A stretch of DNA of 45,020 bases from assembly GCA_025924835.1 (NCBI GenBank), contig JAICHO010000004.1, forward strand, positions 1 to 45,020, given 5' to 3'. The notes beneath the pieces were generated by a model that was not told where the DNA came from, made no database searches, and worked only from the letters and a program-made list of their open reading frames with translations. Made by a program: the position numbers and the translations under genes. Positions 8,523 through 15,950 of this stretch are shown in pieces. Origin of the DNA: Candidatus Saccharimonadota bacterium (lineage in GTDB: Bacteria; Patescibacteriota; Saccharimonadia; Saccharimonadales; JAICHO01). Every line of letters begins with the position of its first letter. Position 1 is the first letter of the stretch.

Positions 8523-8936
8523 ATGGCAGAACCAACAACTACTACATCCCCATCCCCAGCTCCCAAGAAGAAGAAATCTAAGCGTTCAGTACCAACTGGC
8601 CAGGTACACATTTTGGCTACATTTAATAACACGATTATTACCTTTACCGACAACAATGGGGGCTCATTAGCCGCCTCGTCTGCTGGCGCCTGTGGATTTA
8701 GAGGCTCCAAAAAAGGCACCGCTTATGCCGCTCAGGTTGCTGCGGAAAAAGCCGGTCAAATCGTTAAACAAATGCACGGGCTGAATAAGGTTGACGTATA
8801 CATCAAAGGCATCGGGCTGGGCCGCGAAGCCGCTGTTCGCAGTTTGCAGAACCTAGACATTCACGTTGATTCTATTAAGGACGTAACTACCGTTCCGCAT
8901 GGTGGAGTACGCCCTAAGAAAGCTCGGAGGGTCTAG
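8523..8936 (+). CDS. rpsK: 30S ribosomal protein S11
   Basis: The 137-residue protein has an N-terminal Ser/Thr/Pro/Lys-rich extension (to about residue 22) and then the S11 core HILATFNNTIITFTDNNGG, SAGACGFRGSKKGTAYAAQ and the C-terminal DVTTVPHGGVRPKKARRV. S11 lines the mRNA exit region of the platform. AAGGAATAAAT precedes the start. Confidence 0.97.
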   Translation: MAEPTTTTSPSPAPKKKKSKRSVPTGQVHILATFNNTIITFTDNNGGSLAASSAGACGFRGSKKGTAYAAQVAAEKAGQIVKQMHGLNKVDVYIKGIGLGREAAVRSLQNLDIHVDSIKDVTTVPHGGVRPKKARRV

Positions 8937-8939
8937 CAT

Positions 8940-9560
8940 ATGGCACGCGATACCGGATCAATTGTAAAAATGAGCCGCCGAGAAGGCTACGCTTTGCACC
9001 CCAAGGCTCATAAAGCACTCGTTAAACGCAGTACGATGCCGGGCCAAGTCACAACTGGGCGTGGCTCACGCAACAAGGCAAGCCAATATTCATTGCAGCT
9101 GCGCGAAAAGCAAAAGGTCAAAAGATTGTACGGACTACTGGAACGGCAATTCGCGAAGCTTATGGCCGAGGCCTCCCGTAAACAGGGGCAGTCAGGTGAA
9201 TCACTGCTGCAATTTCTAGAGCTTCGCGCTGATAATGCCGTGTACCGGGCCGGTTTGGCGACATCACGGCGTGCCGCCCGTCAGCTGGTTACCCATGGTC
9301 ATTTTATGCTTAATGATCGCCGGGTTGATATACCGTCTATTCGCTTAAGAACCGGTGATGTTTTAGTTGTGCGGACGCACAGTAAACAAACTGAATACTT
9401 TAAGAAAATTGAGGATGTAAGCCCCGCCCCAACAAGTTTACCCGGCTGGCTTAAAACTGATCGCAAGAAACTGGCTATCACTATCACTGGCGTTCCAACG
9501 CGGGAAGAAGCAGAACCAGATATCAATGAGCAACTAATTGTTGAGTACTACTCACGCTAA
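8940..9560 (+). CDS. rpsD: 30S ribosomal protein S4, zinc-free
   Basis: A 206-residue S4 with the S4 RNA-binding domain in the middle (LELRADNAVYRAGLATSRRAARQLVTHGH, about 100-128). The N-terminal CxxC zinc module of some S4 proteins is absent. S4 nucleates 30S assembly and can autoregulate the alpha operon; no leader pseudoknot was recognised here. It lies 3 nt after rpsK and 20 nt before rpoA. Confidence 0.96.
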   Translation: MARDTGSIVKMSRREGYALHPKAHKALVKRSTMPGQVTTGRGSRNKASQYSLQLREKQKVKRLYGLLERQFAKLMAEASRKQGQSGESLLQFLELRADNAVYRAGLATSRRAARQLVTHGHFMLNDRRVDIPSIRLRTGDVLVVRTHSKQTEYFKKIEDVSPAPTSLPGWLKTDRKKLAITITGVPTREEAEPDINEQLIVEYYSR

Positions 9561-9580
9561 CCCGAGGAGGGCAATAACTT

Positions 9581-10522
9581 ATGTCAAAAATCATTCACAC
9601 ACCTGGAGTCGTACACGTTGACGAGCACACCGCCAATAGCGCTACCTTTACCATCGAACCCCTGCACACCGGCTACGGTATGACACTAGGTAACAGCTTA
9701 CGGCGCGTTCTGTTGTCTTCTATATCAGGTGCTGCAGTTACCTCCTTTAAGATAGAGGGAGTGACACATGAATTTACTACTGTTAAGGGAGTGAAAGAAG
9801 ATGCTGTAGATATCATGCTTAATCTTAAGAGCATTCGCTTCCGTGTTTTTGGAAACGACGCTCAAAACCTGCGTATTGTAACCCAAGGCAAGGGCGTTGT
9901 TACTGCTGCGGACATACAAACCAATGCTGACGTAGAAATCGTTAACCCCGATCAAATCATTGCCACCATTGATGATGACAAAGCCAAATTTGTGATGGAC
10001 CTGGTGGTTGAAACCGGCCGTGGGTACCGCACTATAGAAGAAGGTACCGCTAAAAAAGCCAGTGATATGATTGCCCTTGACGCTATTTTCAGCCCGGTTG
10101 TACGCGTTCGCTACAAGGTTGAAAATACCCGTGTTGGCCAAATGACCGATTTGGACAAATTGCTGCTTACGGTAGATACCGATAACTCCATCACTCCCCG
10201 CGACGCTTTTGAAGAAGCGGCTGCTATCCTCGTAAATCAATACACGGCGCTAGCAGGTCAGACGCGCGTAGAAACATCGGCACCACTTACTGCTGGTTCG
10301 GACGCTACCGATACCAAAGACGGCGATGAACCAGCCGAACTCATGACTCCCATCGAGGACCTTAATCTATCGGCACGTACAACAAACGCGCTTATCAACA
10401 ATGATATTCACACCTTAAAGGACCTCTTCTCTTTAAGCGATATTGAGTTGCGCGAACTAAAAGGTTTTGGCAGCAAAGCCTTAGATGAAGTCAAAGAAAA
10501 AATGGCGGAGTTGGAGATTTAA
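9581..10522 (+). CDS. rpoA: DNA-directed RNA polymerase subunit alpha
   Basis: This 313-residue alpha subunit has the N-terminal dimerisation domain with HTGYGMTLGNSLRRVLLSSISGAAVT, the VKEDAVDIMLNLK segment, a short acidic linker near residue 240, and a C-terminal domain (LNLSARTTNALINNDIHTLKDLFSLSDIELRELKGFGSKALDEV in outline) that contacts upstream DNA and regulators. CCGAGGAGGG upstream is a strong ribosome binding site. Length and position before rplQ are standard. Confidence 0.97.
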   Translation: MSKIIHTPGVVHVDEHTANSATFTIEPLHTGYGMTLGNSLRRVLLSSISGAAVTSFKIEGVTHEFTTVKGVKEDAVDIMLNLKSIRFRVFGNDAQNLRIVTQGKGVVTAADIQTNADVEIVNPDQIIATIDDDKAKFVMDLVVETGRGYRTIEEGTAKKASDMIALDAIFSPVVRVRYKVENTRVGQMTDLDKLLLTVDTDNSITPRDAFEEAAAILVNQYTALAGQTRVETSAPLTAGSDATDTKDGDEPAELMTPIEDLNLSARTTNALINNDIHTLKDLFSLSDIELRELKGFGSKALDEVKEKMAELEI

Positions 10523-10524
10523 TT

Positions 10525-10968
10525 ATGCACCGCCACGGTTACAAAGGACGTAAGTTCAATAGAGAAAGCGACCAGCGTACGGCACTTGTCAAAGGCCTGG
10601 CGGATTCATTGATCATGCACGAGTCTATTGAGACGACTCTGCCAAAAGCCAAAGAAATCGTACCGTATGTTGAGAAGCTTATTACCAAAGCCAAAAAAGG
10701 CGATTTACATAATCGGCGGCAGATTATAGGCAGCCTGCAAACCACCAGTAGCGCCCACAAATTGGTTGACGATATCGCCCCCAAGCTTGGCGGCCGAAGT
10801 AGCGGCCATTTACGGGTTGTGCGAACACGGATGCGCCGCGGCGATAATGCTCAGTTGGCACGAGTAAGCTTTGTAGATGATTTGCAGGAAGCCCCTGTCG
10901 CCAAAGCGGTAACAAAACAACCTTCTGCCAAAAAGCCACGTCAAGCGGCCAAGGAGGACAAGCAATGA
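10525..10968 (+). CDS. rplQ: 50S ribosomal protein L17
   Basis: The 147-residue protein begins MHRHGYKGRKFNRESDQR and contains ALVKGLADSLIMHESIETTLPKAKE, the L17 signature. A Lys/Pro/Ala-rich tail of about 25 residues extends the usual length. L17 lies near the peptide exit tunnel. It starts 2 nt after rpoA and overlaps rplM by 4 nt. Confidence 0.96.
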   Translation: MHRHGYKGRKFNRESDQRTALVKGLADSLIMHESIETTLPKAKEIVPYVEKLITKAKKGDLHNRRQIIGSLQTTSSAHKLVDDIAPKLGGRSSGHLRVVRTRMRRGDNAQLARVSFVDDLQEAPVAKAVTKQPSAKKPRQAAKEDKQ

Positions 10969-11405
10969 AAACCTACAGTGCAAAACCATCTGATGTAACT
11001 AGGAAGTGGTATATTATTGACGCCAGCGAAGTACCTATGGGACGTCTGGCCACCCGGGCAGCGACGCTGCTTACCGGTAAGGGCAAGCCCCAGTTTACGC
11101 ATCACATTGATACCGGCGACTATGTAATAGTTGTTAACGCCGCATCACTTGTGGCTACTGGTAACAAACTGAATGATAAAGTTTATCAGCGCCACAGTGG
11201 TTATCCGAGCGGTCTGACGACTACAACGCTGAAGGATCAAATTGCCAAAGATCCAACTGCTCCAATTTTTAAGGCGGTTCGGGGGATGCTACCAGTTAAC
11301 AAACTGAGGGCCGAACGCCTCAAGCGTCTCAAAATTTACGCTGATGAGAATCATCAGCACGAAGCTCAAAAACCAGAACAATTATCTATGAAAGCAGGTA
11401 AATAA
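10965..11405 (+). CDS. rplM: 50S ribosomal protein L13
   Basis: A 146-residue L13 with KWYIIDASEVPMGRLATRAATLLTGKGKP near the start and a degenerate version of the YRHSGYPGG motif (YQRHSGYPSGLTTTTL), then VRGMLPVNKLRAERLKRLKIY. It is an early assembly protein. It overlaps rplQ by 4 nt and rpsI by 1 nt, so rplM-rpsI is appended directly to the alpha operon. Confidence 0.96.
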   Translation: MKTYSAKPSDVTRKWYIIDASEVPMGRLATRAATLLTGKGKPQFTHHIDTGDYVIVVNAASLVATGNKLNDKVYQRHSGYPSGLTTTTLKDQIAKDPTAPIFKAVRGMLPVNKLRAERLKRLKIYADENHQHEAQKPEQLSMKAGK

Positions 11406-11809
11406 TGGCTGATAAATCCAAAAATTATTTTTATGCGTTAGGTCGGCGCAAAAGTTCTACTGCCCGTGTTCGGCTTATGAGCGGCAAAGGTCTAATTAGC
11501 GTAAACCATAAACCTGCTGCCGAGTATTTTGCTGATAGTAAGGCTATCTTGCACGAGCTAGAACGACCTTTGATCGCACTGGAAATAGAAAACAAGTACG
11601 ACGTAAGCGCAGTGGTATCAGGTGGTGGCCACAGTAGTCAATCTGATGCGATACGCCTAGGTATCGCTAAAGCGCTCGCTGTCATGAACGAAGACCTGAA
11701 GGCAACTTTACGCCGTGCCGATATGTTAGGCAGAGACCCCCGCGAAAAAGAACGCAAGAAGTTCGGCCTTAAAGGCGCCCGTAAACAACGTCAATTCACA
11801 AAACGATAG
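11405..11809 (+). CDS. rpsI: 30S ribosomal protein S9
   Basis: The 134-residue S9 shows YALGRRKSSTARVRLMSGKG, the GGGHSSQSDAIRLGIAKAL region and the C-terminal tail GARKQRQFTKR, whose last residues reach the P-site tRNA. It is the last gene of the ribosomal block. Its stop codon overlaps the -35 of the next promoter. Confidence 0.97.
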   Translation: MADKSKNYFYALGRRKSSTARVRLMSGKGLISVNHKPAAEYFADSKAILHELERPLIALEIENKYDVSAVVSGGGHSSQSDAIRLGIAKALAVMNEDLKATLRRADMLGRDPREKERKKFGLKGARKQRQFTKR

Positions 11810-11835
11810 ACCTCCGCTGACAACTGTGTTAATAT
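11807..11835 (+). promoter_or_regulatory. Promoter of the aromatic operon leader (extended -10)
   Basis: TAGACC (11807-11812, four of six matches to TTGACA), a 17-bp spacer and TAATAT (11830-11835) preceded by TG at 11827-11828. The predicted start is about 11842, immediately before leader-peptide ATG 11843, so the leader would be read from an essentially leaderless transcript. Confidence 0.55.
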
Positions 11836-11842
11836 ATTTGCG

Positions 11843-11908
11843 ATGTCAACAGCTAACCCAGTCGCTTCAGTCTATTGGTTTACCGACTTTATTAAGGCGG
11901 TTAGCTAG
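11843..11908 (+). CDS. Aromatic operon attenuator leader peptide (Tyr-Trp-Phe)
   Basis: A 21-codon ORF starting 7 nt after the -10 box and ending TAG. Codons 11-13 are TAT TGG TTT (Tyr-Trp-Phe), followed by Thr-Asp-Phe, so four of the last eleven residues are aromatic (VYWFTDF). The next genes are DAHP synthase, TyrA, PheA and an aminotransferase, exactly the pathway feeding these amino acids. Stalling at these codons would leave segment 2 of the downstream RNA free. It resembles pheL and trpL in logic but senses all three aromatic amino acids in one run. Confidence 0.85.
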   Translation: MSTANPVASVYWFTDFIKAVS

Positions 11909-11955
11909 TTAAAGTGTGAACAATTTTAATCAACCGCCTCACCGGGCGGTTTTTT
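11851..11955 (+). promoter_or_regulatory. Ribosome-mediated transcription attenuator (segments 1-4)
   Basis: Four complementary segments are visible. Segment 1 AGCTAACC (11851-11858) pairs with segment 2 GGTTAGCT (11899-11906). Segment 2 AGGCGGTT (11895-11902) pairs with segment 3 AACCGCCT (11932-11939), forming the antiterminator. Segment 3 AACCGCC pairs with segment 4 GGCGGTT (11945-11951), followed by T's, forming the terminator. Segment 2 lies at the end of the leader ORF, so a ribosome reaching the stop masks it (terminate), while one stalled at 11873-11881 leaves it free (read through). Confidence 0.85.
11932..11955 (+). terminator. Intrinsic terminator of the aromatic attenuator
   Basis: AACCGCC, a six-base loop TCACCG, GGCGGTT and a run of six T's. 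A T-G pair can extend the stem to eight. It is 36 bp before the DAHP synthase start and is the 3:4 hairpin of the attenuator. Confidence 0.85.
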
Positions 11956-11990
11956 AATACCAACCTAATGTATAAAGAGTAAGCAACCAA

Positions 11991-13172
11991 ATGAAAACAT
12001 TACTTTCGGGCAGAATTGGTAGCGCAGAAGAAATAGTTAGTGCGTTACCTGAACCAGATTACGAGCATAATTTTCAACCTACATACTCAAACCGTGATTA
12101 TTTGGTACAGACTGTTGGTGAACTACTTGTCACCGGAGCGGTAACTACACCTGCTCAAATCAACGCGATCACTAAGGATTTGGCTCTTGCCAGTCAACGG
12201 GGGCATGAACGTCCTATAATGATTACGGACAGTTGCTCAGAAAGCGTAAGCTTAAGAGCTGATTTTAATGCTATGGTTGGTAATGTGATTATGTCAAGAA
12301 GCCTGGTTTTAGGTATCTATGGGAACGCAATCTATTTTGGACGAAACCGCGGACAAAACACCAAGCCTAGGTCAAGTCAATTTCAGGTCTTGTCAAATGG
12401 TGTTATCGTGCCTTCATATTACGGAGACGCGGTAAACGGCTATGACCCATCGGATCGAGAACCCGATCCTAGCCGCATGGTGGCAGCGGCATCTCAGGCC
12501 AACGCCATAGAAGCCCATACACAACGCAGGCTTGGTATCCATGTGCCCGCAGCTCATGAAGCCCTGCTCTTGCCTTACGAGTTTAGCTTTGTTAGCGCCC
12601 GTGGAGGCAAACGATACCTCTTGTCTGCTGATTTACCGTGGTTAGGTAAACGAACAAATGACCCGAAAGGCCCTCATGTGCAGTTCCTGGCAACGGTTGA
12701 AAATCCGATTGGCGCTAAGATAGGTGATAATTCTGACGCCAATCATATCTCGGAACTTGCGCGCATACTTAATCCTAATAGGAGACCTGGCAGATTGCTC
12801 TTTATGCTTCGGCTTGGGAACAACGTGAAGGCTATGGACGAAATAGTCAAAGGTATCAATAAATATGCACCAGATTCTGATATTTTATATGACATGCACG
12901 GTACCACCGACCAATTACCAGACGGTACGAAAATACGGGCTGTACCTACTATTGTTGACGACATAGTACTGCTCGCGACGGTGTGTGCAAAGTATGGTCG
13001 CGCTTTGAAAGGGCTGCATCTGGAAACCCATACTGATAATTCTAGGTATGAGTGTGTTGACGAGGTAGGGCAACGACCTGCCCACAAGAGCATAGTTGAC
13101 CCCGGGCTTAACCCTAATCAGACACGACGGGTGCTACATAAGACAGCTCATTTATTCGCAGGTACTAACTGA
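11991..13172 (+). CDS. Class-II (plant-type) DAHP synthase
   Basis: This 393-residue protein matches the class-II 3-deoxy-7-phosphoheptulonate synthase pattern: FGRNRGQNTKPRSSQ, DPSRMVAAASQANAI, a SHEALLLPYE-like segment (AAHEALLLPYEF), WLGKRTNDPKGPHVQFL, ENPIGAKIGD, LNPNRRPGRLLFMLRLG, YDMHGTT and HLETHTDNSRYECVDE. It joins phosphoenolpyruvate and erythrose 4-phosphate in the first shikimate-pathway step, using a divalent metal. It is shorter than plant or mycobacterial enzymes (about 460) and near the size of the PhzC-type subfamily, so it may lack some allosteric elements; regulation could then be left to the attenuator. Its stop overlaps tyrA by 1 nt. No other shikimate genes are in the window. 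Confidence 0.85.
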   Translation: MKTLLSGRIGSAEEIVSALPEPDYEHNFQPTYSNRDYLVQTVGELLVTGAVTTPAQINAITKDLALASQRGHERPIMITDSCSESVSLRADFNAMVGNVIMSRSLVLGIYGNAIYFGRNRGQNTKPRSSQFQVLSNGVIVPSYYGDAVNGYDPSDREPDPSRMVAAASQANAIEAHTQRRLGIHVPAAHEALLLPYEFSFVSARGGKRYLLSADLPWLGKRTNDPKGPHVQFLATVENPIGAKIGDNSDANHISELARILNPNRRPGRLLFMLRLGNNVKAMDEIVKGINKYAPDSDILYDMHGTTDQLPDGTKIRAVPTIVDDIVLLATVCAKYGRALKGLHLETHTDNSRYECVDEVGQRPAHKSIVDPGLNPNQTRRVLHKTAHLFAGTN

Positions 13173-13918
13173 TGGAGTTAGGTAGTTTTGGAATAGTTGG
13201 CTACGGTGTATTCGGGGAATTACTAACAGAATTATTAGCGCCACATGCTAAGGTCGTAATAAGCAGTCGCAGGGAAATTCCGGCCTATGATCTGCCCGCT
13301 AATGTAATGGTCGGCTCATTGGCCGAAGCCGCTAAGTGCGATGTGCTTATTTTGTGCAATGAACTCGCTGCATTGGAGGCAGACTGCAAAAAACTGGCGA
13401 CGTTAGTAAAACCGGCCACAGTTGTTATGGATGTATGCTCAGTTAAACTGTTGCCGGCACAAATTATGCGCGATAACCTTAGCGACAAGTGCAGAATATT
13501 AGCAACACATCCATTATTTGGTCCGCAAAGCGTTCCAAAAGGTGACGGCCACGGCAAAAAAATAGTCTGGCATGAGGTATCTGGCGGACCGTTTCCTAAC
13601 CTGGAGGACTTTTTTGGCAAAACCTTGGGTCTCAAAATCATCAAAATGCTCCCCGAAGAGCATGATAAACAAATGGCGTGGGTGCACAGTTTAACTTTTT
13701 TTATAGGCCGCGGTCTTTTGGAACTGAATCCACCAGAGTCCGAGCTTTCAACCAACTACTACGAACGCTTACTTAGTGCTGTTGACGTGGAAAAACATCA
13801 TAGCTATGAATTGTTCAGATCTATTCAATTGGGCAATATTTATTCTGGTCAAGTACGAAAGGACTTACTCCGAATACTGCAGTCGCTTGACGAGCAACTG
13901 CTTGAGGATCATATATGA
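13172..13918 (+). CDS. tyrA: Prephenate/arogenate dehydrogenase
   Basis: The 248-residue protein has an N-terminal Rossmann motif (GIVGYGVFGELLTELLA, about 8-24) and the HPLFGPQSV motif of TyrA enzymes (about 113-121), followed by an all-helical dimerisation region. It would oxidatively decarboxylate prephenate to 4-hydroxyphenylpyruvate, or arogenate to tyrosine, with NAD(P). There is no C-terminal ACT domain. At 248 residues it is short, like the plant and cyanobacterial catalytic cores. It overlaps the DAHP synthase by 1 nt and pheA by 4 nt, indicating one operon. Confidence 0.87.
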   Translation: MELGSFGIVGYGVFGELLTELLAPHAKVVISSRREIPAYDLPANVMVGSLAEAAKCDVLILCNELAALEADCKKLATLVKPATVVMDVCSVKLLPAQIMRDNLSDKCRILATHPLFGPQSVPKGDGHGKKIVWHEVSGGPFPNLEDFFGKTLGLKIIKMLPEEHDKQMAWVHSLTFFIGRGLLELNPPESELSTNYYERLLSAVDVEKHHSYELFRSIQLGNIYSGQVRKDLLRILQSLDEQLLEDHI

Positions 13919-14976
13919 GTCAGTTAACCGAGCTTGAATCGACGCGTGAGAAAATAAATGGCATTGATGACGCGATCTTAGCGCTGCTAAAATCCCGTGG
14001 TGAATTGGCACTCCATGTCAAAAAGCTCAAAGCTGATGGAGTTATCTATAAACCCGACCGCGAGGCAGAAATTATCCGCCGCGTACTTGATGCCAATAAC
14101 GGGCCATTATCCGATAAAGCCATAGTGTCAATCTACAGGGAAATTATTAGCTCCTGCCGTAATCTTCAGAAAACACTTATGGCTGCTTATCTGGGTCCAG
14201 AAGGCACCTATAGCCACGAAGCAGCCTTGAAGCTGTTTGGTAATACGGCAGAATTAATCCCCGAACTGTCATTGTCGGAAGTCGTACAAGCAGCCGAGAA
14301 AGGGACGGCAGATATGGCGTTATTGCCCGTAGAAAATTCTACAGAAGGTGCGGTCATCGAAACCCACCGGTTATTATTAAAAAGTGATCTGAAGATATGC
14401 GCTGAATTTATACTACCCGTCAATCACTGCCTGCTCACCACAGCTAAAAATTTGTCGGATATTAGGTTTGTACATGCTCATCCGCAAGCGCTCGGACAAT
14501 GCCGCGAATGGCTGCAGCTCCATGTGCCAACAGCAGAATTAATAAACGAGGCTAGCAATGGCCAGGCTGTATTACACATAAAGAAAAAGCCTTCTCGCGC
14601 GGCGATCGCCAGCTCGCAAGCATCGGTCATATTTGATGTGCCGGTCTTTATGTCGGGTATTAGTGACTCCGGCAACAATCAAACACGTTTTATTGTTCTG
14701 GGACAAAGCGCCACAGCGCCGACCGGCAGGGATAAAACCAGCATCATTTGCAGCGTTCGTGATAAAGTAGGCGCTTTGCACGAACTGTTGTCAATTTTAG
14801 CTAAAAATAAAGTGAACTTGGTACGGCTGGAATCACAGCCTCACGCTGACCATGAATATGTATTTTATATGGACATAGAAGGCCACCAGGGTACGGCTAC
14901 TATTGCCAAGGCGCTTGATGAGTTAAATGTGGCCGCCAAAACATGTAAAATATTAGGGTCATACCCCAAAGGTTAA
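13915..14976 (+). CDS. pheA: Bifunctional chorismate mutase-prephenate dehydratase with ACT domain
   Basis: Three domains are visible in the 353 residues. An AroQ chorismate mutase domain covers about 1-85 (INGIDDAILALLKSRGELALHVKKLK, YKPDREAEIIRRV). A prephenate dehydratase domain covers about 90-265 (AYLGPEGTYSHEAALKLFG, LLPVENSTEGAVIETHRLL, and the TRF motif in NNQTRFIVLG). A C-terminal ACT domain begins near DKVGALHELLSILAKNKVN and contains ESQP where E. coli has the ESRP Phe-binding motif. It converts chorismate to prephenate and then to phenylpyruvate, with likely Phe feedback inhibition. It also supplies prephenate to TyrA, its translationally coupled neighbour. Confidence 0.93.
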   Translation: MSQLTELESTREKINGIDDAILALLKSRGELALHVKKLKADGVIYKPDREAEIIRRVLDANNGPLSDKAIVSIYREIISSCRNLQKTLMAAYLGPEGTYSHEAALKLFGNTAELIPELSLSEVVQAAEKGTADMALLPVENSTEGAVIETHRLLLKSDLKICAEFILPVNHCLLTTAKNLSDIRFVHAHPQALGQCREWLQLHVPTAELINEASNGQAVLHIKKKPSRAAIASSQASVIFDVPVFMSGISDSGNNQTRFIVLGQSATAPTGRDKTSIICSVRDKVGALHELLSILAKNKVNLVRLESQPHADHEYVFYMDIEGHQGTATIAKALDELNVAAKTCKILGSYPKG

Positions 14977-14978
14977 AT

Positions 14979-15884
14979 ATGCCTGCGTTTAAGCCATACC
15001 CTTTTGCTTTTATACAAAATACGGTGAAGCCTATAGAGGAAGCCACCATATCTATCATGACCAACGCTCTGCATTATGGCGGCGGAATATTTGGTGGGCT
15101 TAAAGCATACGATACGCCCAAAGGCATGGGCATATTCAGACTTGACGATCACCTAGCTCGCATGCAGACTAGCGCCAAGATCTTACGATTCCCTTATACT
15201 TTTAATAACAAAGTAGTTAGTCAACAAATTATCGATCTTGCCACCAAAAATAAACTTACCGGGAAAACCTATATACGGCCTATCCTGTATCGCAGCGACA
15301 CCCAGCTCTCACCCGATATTTCTGGTGAATACGACTTGGCAATTTATATGCTAGAAATGACCGCGGATTATCTGGCTACTAGTGATGGGCTTTCGGTTTG
15401 TGTTTCATCCTGGCAGCGCAATAGTGATAACGCCTTGCCGCCACGTACCAAAGCCACGGGCGGATACTTAAATTCTGCACTTGCAATCCATGATGCCAAA
15501 CAAGGCGGTTACGATTCTGCCATTATGCTAAATCATCGTGGCGAAGTAAGTGAAGGCGCTGTTATGAATTTGTTCCTGGTAAAAAATGGCATGTTGGTTA
15601 CACCATCAATGGAAGCGGATATTTTAGAAGGCATAACCCGGCGTACGATTATGGAACTAGCAGTTGAACTGGGTATTTCTGTGCAGGAGCGTCCTGTCAG
15701 CCGCAGCGAACTTTATAGCGCAGACGAACTTTTCTTTTGCGGTACAGCTGTTGAGATATCGTGGTGCAAATCAGTAGACAATGTAGAAATCAGTGCCCAC
15801 ACAGGTCACATTACAGCCAAATTAACACAGGCCTTCGCCTCACTGCCCAAAACGCACCCTCATCTCTACACTTTATTGGGATAG
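14979..15884 (+). CDS. ilvE: Class-IV (branched-chain type) aminotransferase
   Basis: The 301-residue protein resembles BCAT: ALHYGGGIFGGLKAYDTPKG near the start, YIRPILYR, the catalytic-lysine region RTKATGGYLNSALAI (PLP Schiff base), VSEGAVMNLFLVKNG and ADILEGITRRTIMELA. BCATs transfer amino groups between glutamate and branched-chain 2-oxo acids and often accept phenylpyruvate. Its place 2 nt after pheA suggests it performs the last transamination to Phe and Tyr here, with possible Leu/Ile/Val use too. The gene symbol reflects family, not proven substrate. Confidence 0.87.
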   Translation: MPAFKPYPFAFIQNTVKPIEEATISIMTNALHYGGGIFGGLKAYDTPKGMGIFRLDDHLARMQTSAKILRFPYTFNNKVVSQQIIDLATKNKLTGKTYIRPILYRSDTQLSPDISGEYDLAIYMLEMTADYLATSDGLSVCVSSWQRNSDNALPPRTKATGGYLNSALAIHDAKQGGYDSAIMLNHRGEVSEGAVMNLFLVKNGMLVTPSMEADILEGITRRTIMELAVELGISVQERPVSRSELYSADELFFCGTAVEISWCKSVDNVEISAHTGHITAKLTQAFASLPKTHPHLYTLLG

Positions 15885-15894
15885 GCTAACGCGC

Positions 15895-15924
15895 TTAGCG
15901 ATAACTAGCCGTAACGTATATAAT
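15895..15924 (+). promoter_or_regulatory. Candidate promoter for trpS
   Basis: TATAAT at 15919-15924 is a perfect -10. TTAGCG at 15895-15900 is a weak -35 with an 18-bp spacer. GGGAG is found about 11 nt before ATG 15951. trpS can thus be expressed independently of the attenuated operon. Confidence 0.5.
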
Positions 15925-15950
15925 AGTCGTAACAATGGGAGTAAAACAGT

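Noticed and set aside
15886-15900. GCTAA-CGCGC-TTAGC hairpin after the aminotransferase as a terminator
   Set aside because: The stem is only five pairs and no T-run follows.
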